Assembly: GCA_003133565.1 (NCBI GenBank)
Contig: PKYB01000015.1
Span: 1 to 52,361 of the forward strand
DNA from: Solirubrobacterales bacterium
Lineage (GTDB): Bacteria; Actinomycetota; Thermoleophilia; Solirubrobacterales; Solirubrobacteraceae
Direction: 5' to 3'
DNA: 52,361 bases
Shown here piece after piece: positions 35,402 to 43,158 of this stretch. The notes under the pieces are model-generated. The model had not been told where the DNA came from, ran no database searches, and saw only the letters and a program-made list of their open reading frames with translations. The stretch's first letter is position 1, and the number at the start of each line of letters is the position of its first letter. The translations under genes were made by a program, and so were the position numbers.

Positions 35402-36247
35402 ATGCGCAGACCCCGCGGTATTTTCGTCCCACTGCTCGCAGTAGCCGCCCTTGCGGGTGCCGCCCCTGCCGCGGCGGACGCAACAACGACTCTCCATCTC
35501 GACGGCTCAACCGCCGCGTTCCCGCTGCTCGAGCTGCTGACCGCGAAGTACGAAGCCGTCGAGCACCACCACGTGAAGTTCATCGTCGGTCAGGGCGGCT
35601 CCAGCGTCGGCATCACAGATGTCGCGAACGGCACCGTCAACATTGGCGACGCGGCGGCCCCACCGACGTCATCGAATCCAGCCGGGCTCTACTTCTACCC
35701 GATCGCCCGGTACTTCGTCGATGTCGTGACCAATCCGGCGAACCCGATCTCGAATCTCACCACAGCGCAGGTTCAGGCGATCTTCGAACGCAAGGTCACC
35801 AACTGGAGTCAGGTCACGGGTTCGAGCCTAAGCACCACGATCGATGTCGAGAGCCGCACCTCGGTTGCCGGCGTGCTGACAACGTTCGCGAGCGACTTTC
35901 TCCTCGGCAAAACCTCGCTGGTTTGGCCGGGTGCGACGCAGTGGTCAAGCGAGGCGCTGCTGCAGAAGTCTGTCGAGGGCGATCCGAACTCGATTGGCTT
36001 CCTGTCGGACTACAACGCGATCACGAAGAAGCTCAACGACGTAGCCTTCAATGGTGTAGCCGGCACCGTGGCGAATGTGGAGAACGGGACCTACCCCGCA
36101 GTTGCGGACTTCTACGAGGTCACGAAGGGACCGGCTCGAGGCTACTCCGCGAGCTTCATCGGCTGGATCCAGTCCAGCAAGGCCGCGAAGAAGATCATCG
36201 AGACCGGCTGGCTCCCGCTGACGAGTACCAAAGCGGTCAGCGGCTAG
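35402..36247 (+). CDS. pstS: Phosphate ABC transporter substrate-binding protein PstS
   Basis: 281 aa periplasmic-type binding protein for inorganic phosphate. Signal peptide at about 1-27 (FVPLLAVAALAGAAPAAADA), then LHLDGSTAAFPLLELLTAKY, GQGGSSVGITDVANGTVNIG at about 62-81, FERKVTNWSQVTG, and a binding-loop equivalent VESRTSVAGVLTTF at about 156. There is no lipobox cysteine, unlike most actinobacterial PstS, so it should be released rather than lipid-anchored. ATG 35402 was chosen over an upstream in-frame start because the signal peptide begins there and AAAGGGAG precedes it. pstC follows after 35 bp. Confidence 0.93.
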   Translation: MRRPRGIFVPLLAVAALAGAAPAAADATTTLHLDGSTAAFPLLELLTAKYEAVEHHHVKFIVGQGGSSVGITDVANGTVNIGDAAAPPTSSNPAGLYFYPIARYFVDVVTNPANPISNLTTAQVQAIFERKVTNWSQVTGSSLSTTIDVESRTSVAGVLTTFASDFLLGKTSLVWPGATQWSSEALLQKSVEGDPNSIGFLSDYNAITKKLNDVAFNGVAGTVANVENGTYPAVADFYEVTKGPARGYSASFIGWIQSSKAAKKIIETGWLPLTSTKAVSG

Positions 36248-36282
36248 CAGCCTCGTAGCCTTTCCGTAGGCTGGAGCGAGGA

Positions 36283-37266
36283 ATGCTCGATCGGGTGCGC
36301 AGACCGTGGAGTGACCATAGCGCCGAGCGATTGCTCGGCGCTGTGGCGTGCCTGCTCGCGGTGGGCATCATCTTGATGATCGTCTTCATCGTCCGCGGTG
36401 CGTGGCCGACCTTCAGCCACGAAGGGCTCTCGTGGCTCGGCTCGGGCGGTAGTCCCGACTCGCAGCTCGGGGCGATGGCGTATACGAGCTCTAAACCGCC
36501 GCCATCGGCGTTCGTCGTGCACGCGTGGCCGCTCATCTACGGCACGATCCTCACCGCTGGCTTCGCGGTTCTGTTCGCGCTCGCGATCTCACTTGCCGCG
36601 TCGATCTTTATCGTCGACTTCGCCCCACCGCTCGTGCGCCGCACGATGAAGCCAATCATCCGACTGCTCGCCGCGGTGCCCGGGGTGCTCTACGGGCTCG
36701 TCGGCATCCTCGTGCTGGTACCACTGATCAACAAGTACCTGGTGACGGAGAGTGAGCAGCAATCGGTGGCCAACGTGATCCAGCTGACGGGCGGAGGCCT
36801 CGGCATCACGATCGTCCTGGTGACTTTGATGATCACGCCGATCATGACGGCGCTGATCACGGACGCACTCGAATCGGTCCCGCGCGCATGGCGCGAGGGC
36901 GCGATCGCGCTGGGCCTCAACCCGCTGCGCGCGACCTTGGCTGTCTCATTGCGAGCGATCCGCCCCGCGATCATCGCGGCGACCGGGCTCGCAGCCGCCC
37001 GCGCGATCGGTGAGGCGATCGTCGTGTCGATGGTCTCCGGCGGGAACTCCTTTGCCCCCAACCCGGCCGACGGCAAGATCTTCTTCTTCGAGCCGGTGGA
37101 GACACTGGGCTCGGAGATCGTCCGCGTCGCCGAGGATCTCGGCGCGCCCGCCGTGCATTCGACGCTATACGCATTTGCTGCTCTGCTGCTGTTTTCGAGC
37201 TTCGCCCTTTCGCTTTCCGCCTATCTAGTCAAGCTGCCGTTGCGCCGCTACCAGGTGAGCAGCTGA
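36283..37266 (+). CDS. pstC: Phosphate ABC transporter permease PstC
   Basis: 327 aa inner-membrane permease with six or so hydrophobic segments. Family features: LAVGIILMIVFIVRGAWPTF in the first segment, PIIRLLAAVPGVLYGLVGIL at about 126-145 and the ABC-contacting EAA-type loop (ESVPRAWREGAIALGLNPLR) at about 196-215. GGAGCGAGG precedes the ATG. Its stop shares one base with the pstA start (TGATG). Confidence 0.95.
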   Translation: MLDRVRRPWSDHSAERLLGAVACLLAVGIILMIVFIVRGAWPTFSHEGLSWLGSGGSPDSQLGAMAYTSSKPPPSAFVVHAWPLIYGTILTAGFAVLFALAISLAASIFIVDFAPPLVRRTMKPIIRLLAAVPGVLYGLVGILVLVPLINKYLVTESEQQSVANVIQLTGGGLGITIVLVTLMITPIMTALITDALESVPRAWREGAIALGLNPLRATLAVSLRAIRPAIIAATGLAAARAIGEAIVVSMVSGGNSFAPNPADGKIFFFEPVETLGSEIVRVAEDLGAPAVHSTLYAFAALLLFSSFALSLSAYLVKLPLRRYQVSS

Positions 37267-38270
37267 TGGCGAGCGCCGAGCCGTACAGCGCACCGAGCCT
37301 CCTACCGCCACGGCGGCGCCGACGCGGACGGCGCTCGTCGCTGCGTAGCTGGCGACTGCGCGACCAAGCGGTCTTCGTTCTCGCCTGGACGGTCGGAATC
37401 GGCCTCTTCGCGGTCGTCGCTGCGCTGGTTGGGTTCTTTGCCGTGCGCGGCGCTCAGTACCTTCGACCGGATTTGCTCGTGACCCACCCGGCGCCCTCGG
37501 TGAGCCAGGCCGGATCGGGTGGTTTTCTGGATGCGATCGAAGGCACTGTTCTGCTCGGCGTAATCGGCCTATTGATCGCTGCGCCGATCGGCGTCACGAC
37601 GGCGGTCTGGGTGGTCGAATACGGCCGGCCACGCTGGCTCTCACGGATCGTCGAGTCGACCGTCGAGATGATCGCCGGCACGCCTGACATCGTGCTCGCG
37701 ATCTTCGGGCTGGCCCTCTTCGAGCTCGGCGTTTTTGCGCCGCTCTCTTACAGCGAGCCTGGTGGCGCGTTCGGACGATCGTTCCTCACCGCCGGGGCGA
37801 TGATGTCGCTGGTCGCGCTGCCGTCGGTCTACGTAGCGACCCGCAACGGGCTGGTTGCGACGCCGCGGCAGCTGCGCGAGGCGTCCTATGCCCTCGGCAA
37901 GACGCGGATCGCCACAATCCGACGGGTTGTGCTGCCAGGTATCCGCCGCGATATCGCGACCGGATCGACGCTCGGTCTCGGTCGCATCATCGGTGACACG
38001 GCGATCGTGATCCTCGTGCTCGGCGCGACGCTGCGGATCGACACGCAGAGCTCGACGCCCTTGCTCGGACTGCTTCGTGGTACCGGCTCGACGCTGACGA
38101 GCTACATCTACGGCAACTCCCCCGCCGGCGAAGGCGGCGCGCCGCAGAAGGCCTCCGCCGCAGCGGCCCTGTTGCTCCTGATCATTATCGGACTCAACTG
38201 GGGCGTCGGGCGGATCGGTCGGATCGGCGGGCCGCCGCTGCACGAGCCCAAGCGGAGGCTCGGCGCATGA
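37266..38270 (+). CDS. pstA: Phosphate ABC transporter permease PstA
   Basis: 334 aa permease partner of PstC. The N-terminus carries an Arg-rich cytosolic stretch (PPRRRRRGRRSSLRSWRLRD). Hydrophobic segments follow, with GVTTAVWVVEYGRPRWLSRI and IAGTPDIVLAIFGLALFELG typical of PstA and the EAA-type loop TPRQLREASYALGKTRIATI at about 200-219. It overlaps pstC by 1 bp and pstB by 4 bp (ATGA), so stoichiometric translation is likely. Confidence 0.95.
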   Translation: MASAEPYSAPSLLPPRRRRRGRRSSLRSWRLRDQAVFVLAWTVGIGLFAVVAALVGFFAVRGAQYLRPDLLVTHPAPSVSQAGSGGFLDAIEGTVLLGVIGLLIAAPIGVTTAVWVVEYGRPRWLSRIVESTVEMIAGTPDIVLAIFGLALFELGVFAPLSYSEPGGAFGRSFLTAGAMMSLVALPSVYVATRNGLVATPRQLREASYALGKTRIATIRRVVLPGIRRDIATGSTLGLGRIIGDTAIVILVLGATLRIDTQSSTPLLGLLRGTGSTLTSYIYGNSPAGEGGAPQKASAAAALLLLIIIGLNWGVGRIGRIGGPPLHEPKRRLGA

Positions 38271-39199
38271 GTGCGCGCGAACGCCTGGCAAACGCACGGT
38301 CCGGCAAGCTGCGCCCCGCCGCGCGCCAATCCAGCGAGAATGTTGCATTGCCGATCGACAACCTTGAGTTGACAGCAGATCTGATGAGCGTCACACCCGA
38401 GAAAGCCGATAGCACCACGCAGGTCGCGGGCACAGCCGCCCATGGCCGCGAGCGCCTGCGCCTCGATGACGTCAGCGTCTTCTACGGCAACACGCCGGCG
38501 GTCAAGAACGTCTCGCTGTCGATCAGCCACGGCGAGGTGCTCGCGCTGATCGGTCCATCGGGCTGCGGCAAGACGACACTCCTGCGAACGCTCAACCGGC
38601 TCACCGAGCTGACGCCGAACGCGAGCCACAGCGGCCAGATCCTGCTCGATGGCGACGAAATCGACGAGCTCGTCGACACGGACCTTCGCAGCCGAATCTC
38701 GATGGTGTTCCAGCAGCCGAACCCGTTTCCGATGTCGATCTTCGACAACGTCGGCTTCGCGCTTCGCGAGCAGTCGCGACGGCGCCCGCGTCGCCCTGAA
38801 CTCGAGCCGCTCGTCAATCAGGCACTACAGCGCGCAGGACTCTACGAGGAGGTACGGGGCGACCTGGGCCGCTCGGCCCTGCGGCTTTCCGGCGGGCAGC
38901 AGCAGCGCCTCTGCATCGCCCGCGCCATCGCGCAAAAGCCGGAGATCCTGCTGATGGACGAGCCGTGCTCGGCGCTTGACCCGCGATCGACGGCGGTCAT
39001 CGAGGACCTGATCGGCCAGCTGAGCAAGGACCTCACGATCGTGATCGTCACGCACAACCTGCAGCAGGCGCGCCGCATCGCCGATCGGGTCGCGTTCATG
39101 TACCTGGGCGATCTCGTCGAGATCGGTGAGACAGAGCAGATCTTTACGGCGCCGCGAGAACAGCAGACACGCGAGTACATCGCCGGCGTATTCGGATGA
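38267..39199 (+). CDS. pstB: Phosphate ABC transporter ATP-binding protein PstB
   Basis: 310 aa ATPase. Walker A GPSGCGKTTLLRTLNR at about 98-113, Q-loop MVFQQPNPFPMSIFDNVGFA, ABC signature LSGGQQQRLCIARAIAQ at about 205-221, Walker B LLMDEPCSALDP and the switch His in VIVTHNLQQARR. The first 60 residues exceed the usual PstB start; an in-frame ATG at 38384 would give 271 aa. I kept 38267 because it overlaps the pstA stop (ATGA). It overlaps the lipoprotein gene by 4 bp at its end. Confidence 0.95.
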   Translation: MSARERLANARSGKLRPAARQSSENVALPIDNLELTADLMSVTPEKADSTTQVAGTAAHGRERLRLDDVSVFYGNTPAVKNVSLSISHGEVLALIGPSGCGKTTLLRTLNRLTELTPNASHSGQILLDGDEIDELVDTDLRSRISMVFQQPNPFPMSIFDNVGFALREQSRRRPRRPELEPLVNQALQRAGLYEEVRGDLGRSALRLSGGQQQRLCIARAIAQKPEILLMDEPCSALDPRSTAVIEDLIGQLSKDLTIVIVTHNLQQARRIADRVAFMYLGDLVEIGETEQIFTAPREQQTREYIAGVFG

Positions 39200-39927
39200 C
39201 CAACCGCGCCGTCGCGCTAGCCGCCATCGTCGTGGCGGTGGCGGCGCTTGCGGGCTGTGAGAGCACTGAGCAGGAGAGCGCAAAGATCGCCAAGCGGCTC
39301 GGGCGTCAAAGCGCGGGGGTCACGGTCACCCACATCGGCGCCGCCAACCCCGATGTCCGCGTCGATAAACGCCAGCTCGTTCAGTCGAACAGCGGCACGG
39401 CCGCCGCGCTCGAGCTGACGAACAAATCTGCCCGTGCACAGGTCGACATTCCAATCCTGATCACGGTTGACAACCGTGCCGGCAAGGTCGTTTACAGCAA
39501 CGACACCGCAGGCGCCAGCAATCCGTCCGGCGAGCTTGCGCTGCTAGGCCCGCACGCAACCGTCTGGTGGGTTGATCCCAACGTGCTCGCGAACGGCGCC
39601 GGCGCGGCGAGCATCACAGCCAAGATCGGTGCGCCGAGCGCAAGCGCTCCGGCGTCGGCGGCCGCGTTCACCGCCAGCCACTTGCACACTGGCAGCAGCT
39701 ACATCGGGCCGTTTGTCGGCGGCAAGGTACTCAACCGCTCGCCAACGACGCAAACGGAGGTGACGATCTACGCTGTCGAGCTCGCGGGCGGGCGGGTAGT
39801 CGCGGCGGGGCAAAGCCTCATCGCCTCGCTCGCGGCGCATGCCTGGGCGAGCTTCCAGGTGTCGCTGATCGGCAACGCGAAGGGCGCGAAGCCCGCGGCG
39901 ACGGTTGCGCCAGCCCACATCGGCTAG
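39196..39927 (+). CDS. Predicted lipoprotein coupled to the pst operon
   Basis: 243 aa. A lipoprotein signal peptide (ALAAIVVAVAALAGC) ends in the lipobox LAGC with the acylated Cys at residue 21. The mature part is Ala/Val/Thr-rich and looks all-beta: two similar halves of about 100 residues (TAAALELTNKSARAQVDIPI and GKVLNRSPTTQTEVTIYAVE) resemble DUF/FxLYD-like immunoglobulin folds. I do not recognise the family. The ATG overlaps the pstB stop by 4 bp (ATGA), so it is translated as part of the transporter operon. It could be a surface phosphate-capture or PstS-docking protein, since PstS itself lacks an anchor. Confidence 0.75.
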   Translation: MTNRAVALAAIVVAVAALAGCESTEQESAKIAKRLGRQSAGVTVTHIGAANPDVRVDKRQLVQSNSGTAAALELTNKSARAQVDIPILITVDNRAGKVVYSNDTAGASNPSGELALLGPHATVWWVDPNVLANGAGAASITAKIGAPSASAPASAAAFTASHLHTGSSYIGPFVGGKVLNRSPTTQTEVTIYAVELAGGRVVAAGQSLIASLAAHAWASFQVSLIGNAKGAKPAATVAPAHIG

Positions 39928-40008
39928 CCGCCTGACCAGCGCCAGGGCGCCTATTCGTCCTCCAGATCGTCTTCCTTGCTGGTGAGCGCTAGCCTCCTTG
40001 ACGGTGGC

Positions 40009-41475
40009 ATGAGTCGTTCTCGACGCTCGATCATCGGCCTCGTCCTCGCGATCGCAGCAGGCGCGACGCTCGCTGGCGTAGCTAGCGCTGCTGGCCAGGG
40101 CACAACGGCGCACGACACGAGGGCCGCGAAGCTCACCAACTGGCCCGAGTTCGGGCTGAACCCCCAGCGCACCAACACGACCACCGATTCGACCGGCATC
40201 ACCGCGGCGAACATCGGGCAGCTGCACTTGCGCCGGATCACGCTCCCGGGCACCGTTGACAGCTCGCCGATCTTCCTGCACGACGTCGACGTCGAGGGTG
40301 CGGCCCATAACGTCGCGATCGTCACCACGACCTACGGCATAACGCTCGCGATCGACCCCGCCAGCGGCCAGATCCTCTGGACGTTCACACCGCCGGGGAT
40401 CAGCGCCTGGGCCGGCACTTACCAGATCACCGTAGCCACTCCCATCGCCGCTCCCAACCGGAGGTTCGTCTACGCCACCTCACCGAACGGGCTCGTGCAC
40501 AAGCTGAGCATCGAGAACGGCACGGAGGCAGCGGGCTGGCCGGCGCGCATCACGGTCCTGCCGGCGCGCGAGAAGCTGACGGCCGGGCTCAACATCGCCG
40601 ACGGCGAGCTGCTCGCAACGACCGGCGGCTACATCGGTGACACGCCGCCCTATGTCGGTCACATCGTCGCAATCAACCTCCAAAGCGGCCATATCGACCA
40701 TGTCTTCAACACCCTCTGCGCAAACCGCCGCACGATCATCTCGCCGCCCACCTGCTCGGCGAGCGACTCGGCGATCCTCTCGCGCAGCGGTCCAGTCGTC
40801 GAGGCGGGAGGCAAGCGCGTGCTGATCGCAACCGGCAACGCGCCGTGGAACGGCACGACCGATTTCGGCGACAGCCTGATCGAGCTGACGCTGCCCGGGC
40901 TGCGCCTGCGCCAGGCCTACACGCCGACCGACCAGGCCATGCTCAACAGCTCAGATCTCGATGAGGGCTCAGGCTCGCCCGCGCTGCTGCCCGGACACCT
41001 CGCGTTGATCGGCGGCAAGGACGGCCTGCTGCGCCTGCTCAACCTGAATAACCTCGACGGGCGCGCGAAGCGGCTGCCGTCCCAAACGGGTGGTCAGCTC
41101 CAGCTGCTGCCGACGCCTGGCAGCGCCGAGCTGTTCAGCGCGCCCGCCGTCTGGAACGCCTACGTTTTTGTCGCCGACGGCGGTGGCACCACCACCTACC
41201 ACCTCTCACACCAGCACCTGCAAGTGCTCTGGAGCAACTCCACCCACGGCACGAGCCCGATCCTCGCCGGCGGCCTGCTGTGGGTCTACGACATGGACTC
41301 CGGCGGGCTCAACGTATACAAGCCGCTCAGCGGCAAGCTCGTCACAACACTGTCGTCAGGCAGCGGCCACTGGAACAGCCCGATCGTCGTCGACGGCTAC
41401 GTCATCCTGCCCGAGGGCGACGCAAACAGCCATTCGACGAGCGGTGTGCTGGACATCTGGTCGCGCGCGGGGTGA
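40009..41475 (+). CDS. Secreted PQQ-like beta-propeller repeat protein
   Basis: 488 aa from ATG 40009. Signal peptide at about 1-25 (RSIIGLVLAIAAGATLAGVA). The rest shows beta-propeller blade repeats of the PQQ/WD40-like outer-surface type: SSPIFLHDVDVEGAAHNVAI, ITLAIDPASGQILWTFTPPG at about 103-122, FVYATSPNGLVHKLSIENGT, and late SGGLNVYKPLSGKLVTTLSS. A PQQ-dependent dehydrogenase would show a Cys-Cys pair and calcium ligands; I see none, so a structural or binding role is more likely. It stands alone: 81 bp after the pst lipoprotein and convergent with the cupin gene. Confidence 0.75.
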   Translation: MSRSRRSIIGLVLAIAAGATLAGVASAAGQGTTAHDTRAAKLTNWPEFGLNPQRTNTTTDSTGITAANIGQLHLRRITLPGTVDSSPIFLHDVDVEGAAHNVAIVTTTYGITLAIDPASGQILWTFTPPGISAWAGTYQITVATPIAAPNRRFVYATSPNGLVHKLSIENGTEAAGWPARITVLPAREKLTAGLNIADGELLATTGGYIGDTPPYVGHIVAINLQSGHIDHVFNTLCANRRTIISPPTCSASDSAILSRSGPVVEAGGKRVLIATGNAPWNGTTDFGDSLIELTLPGLRLRQAYTPTDQAMLNSSDLDEGSGSPALLPGHLALIGGKDGLLRLLNLNNLDGRAKRLPSQTGGQLQLLPTPGSAELFSAPAVWNAYVFVADGGGTTTYHLSHQHLQVLWSNSTHGTSPILAGGLLWVYDMDSGGLNVYKPLSGKLVTTLSSGSGHWNSPIVVDGYVILPEGDANSHSTSGVLDIWSRAG

Positions 41476-41500
41476 GGCCACTCGTAGCGCGACGGCGGCG

Positions 41501-42079
41501 TCAGGTCAACGTCGTGGCCCCACTCCGACCGCGGCGCTTTGCGGAAGCGGGGTGGCTCGAAGCGCCCGAGAGCAGGTCCGTGCTGGCCGCGCGCAGCTCC
41601 TCGGTGAACGGCAGAGCGTCGCGCTCCAACGCTCCGTCGGCGGCGGTCCGATAGACCCCCTGCCGCGTCAGCGGCGGCGAATAGGCGTGGATCGTGGTCG
41701 CCGGCCCCTGACCGGCGTGTGTGACCCGGTGGATCGCGCTGACGCCGAGATAGAACGACTGACCGGCGGAAAACGTGCGCGTCAGTGGCGCGCGGGCCAG
41801 CGCGAGGCGCTCCTCGCGGACGCTGCCGCTGATCACGGCAATCCCGCCCGCCGAAAGATCGTGGTCGTGAAAGCCGGTGTCGTTGTCAGTCGACCAGCAC
41901 ACGACCCAGGCATTGACGTACTCGTCCTCCCAGATCGCCTCGTAGATCCGCTCCGCGCAATCCTCGCGGACGTATTCGCTCCAGTAGTGCGGTGCGCCGG
42001 CAAGCTCGCAGGCAAAACGCTCGAGCTCCGCTCCGATCAGCACAGCCTGCGGTGGCGTCGGCTCGCGGGCGGCGCTCAT
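41501..42079 (-). CDS. Cysteine-dioxygenase-like cupin
   Basis: 192 aa cupin. Metal-site pattern FHDHDLSAGGIAVISGSVRE at about 70-89 (two His, third ligand position nearby) and the second cupin motif FYLGVSAIHRVTHAGQGPAT at about 108-127. The fold matches bacterial cysteine-dioxygenase-like proteins, although the true substrate is unknown. The C-terminal 40 residues are basic and low-complexity. The ATG overlaps the upstream amidohydrolase stop by 4 bp (ATGA), so the two are one operon. Confidence 0.78.
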   Translation of the reverse strand: MSAAREPTPPQAVLIGAELERFACELAGAPHYWSEYVREDCAERIYEAIWEDEYVNAWVVCWSTDNDTGFHDHDLSAGGIAVISGSVREERLALARAPLTRTFSAGQSFYLGVSAIHRVTHAGQGPATTIHAYSPPLTRQGVYRTAADGALERDALPFTEELRAASTDLLSGASSHPASAKRRGRSGATTLT

Positions 42080-42987
42080 AGCGCGAGCGCCTCAGCAACG
42101 AGCAGCCGTCCCGCACTGCTCGAGAGAGCCTCACGACCGCGCGCGAGCGGCTCGACGACGGGCCGGTCCGAACCGTAGAGCAGCTGCTCGGCTCCGACCA
42201 GTGGTGTCAGCGCGGCGATCGCGTCGGAGCCAAACGAGGAGGTGTCATAGAAGGTGAGGGGATCGCGCAGATCCACGCGCGGCCCACCACGCGCCAGCAG
42301 TCGCTCGGCGAGCAATGGGGCGCCGCCCGCAAGCATTGCGAAGAGGATCCGCAGGCGAGGGTGTTCGCGGCGCCCGAGCGTGACAAAGGAGAGCCACGAC
42401 GCCTGCATCTGTGTCACGTAGCGGGTCAACGCCGGCCACCACAGCGGGTCTGAGAGCGAGCTTTCGGCGGAACGCTCGTGCAGCCCGGGTCCAGGGTGGA
42501 TGAACAGCGGTGCGTCGCGTTGCTCGAGGCGCTCGAGGAGCGGTGCGAGCGCAGCAAGCTCGCGCGGGGTGCCGAGGGCGCCGGCGGGAAGCGAGAGGCC
42601 GACGCAGCCTCGGGCCAGCACGGCGTCCACATCGGCCGGCTCGCAACCGTCGAGCGCGACCGGACCCCAGGCACCGAACACGTCGGGAAGCCCCACCGCG
42701 CCGTCGAGGTAGGCATCGATCAGCGGTTGTGCCTCGGTGCGCGGGAGCGCCTCGATGCCGAGTGGGCTCGAGAGCGCCACGTACGCACGATCGAGGCCGT
42801 CAGCATCGACAAGCTCGGCGCGGCGCCCCGGTCGCTCTGCCGCAAGATCGACTCCCGAGGGCAGATCGCCCGCCGCGTGGATGACGCACAGGTCGCCGCT
42901 CCGGCGAACGAATGGAAGACGTTCGCGGCGCTCGAGTGCCGCGATCAGCGGCTCGGTCCAGAGGTGCTGGTGGACGTCGGTACGCAT
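42076..42987 (-). CDS. Amidohydrolase_2-type metal-dependent hydrolase
   Basis: 303 aa. TIM-barrel amidohydrolase of the decarboxylase-like group: metal His pair in TDVHQHLW at residues 3-10, central LFIHPGPGLHERS with the third His at about 168, and the late LLYGSDRPVVEP with the catalytic Asp at about 274. The mid-barrel stretch (RILFAMLAGGAPLLAERLL) lacks the usual H-x-G at the family position, which may alter the metal site. Coupled to the cupin gene. The 171-bp gap upstream (42988-43158) holds an AT-rich stretch near 43000-43060 but no gene. Confidence 0.75.
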   Translation of the reverse strand: MRTDVHQHLWTEPLIAALERRERLPFVRRSGDLCVIHAAGDLPSGVDLAAERPGRRAELVDADGLDRAYVALSSPLGIEALPRTEAQPLIDAYLDGAVGLPDVFGAWGPVALDGCEPADVDAVLARGCVGLSLPAGALGTPRELAALAPLLERLEQRDAPLFIHPGPGLHERSAESSLSDPLWWPALTRYVTQMQASWLSFVTLGRREHPRLRILFAMLAGGAPLLAERLLARGGPRVDLRDPLTFYDTSSFGSDAIAALTPLVGAEQLLYGSDRPVVEPLARGREALSSSAGRLLVAEALAL

Positions 42988-43158
42988 CGACCGACCTATT
43001 CTACAGATTGCTGATCTAGTTTATGGTAAATGTCCGGGCAAACCGGCATAACTCCTGCAAAACGAGCACGCGGGAGCGCTCCGTGCTGTCACTGCAACCC
43101 CGCACGACCGCCTTGACGCGACCCACGGCGGACCGCTATGCGAGCTGGCGCGCCTCGA

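Noticed and set aside
40009-41475. PQQ-dependent dehydrogenase
   Set aside because: The blade repeats fit, but no vicinal Cys pair, calcium ligands or catalytic Asp could be identified.
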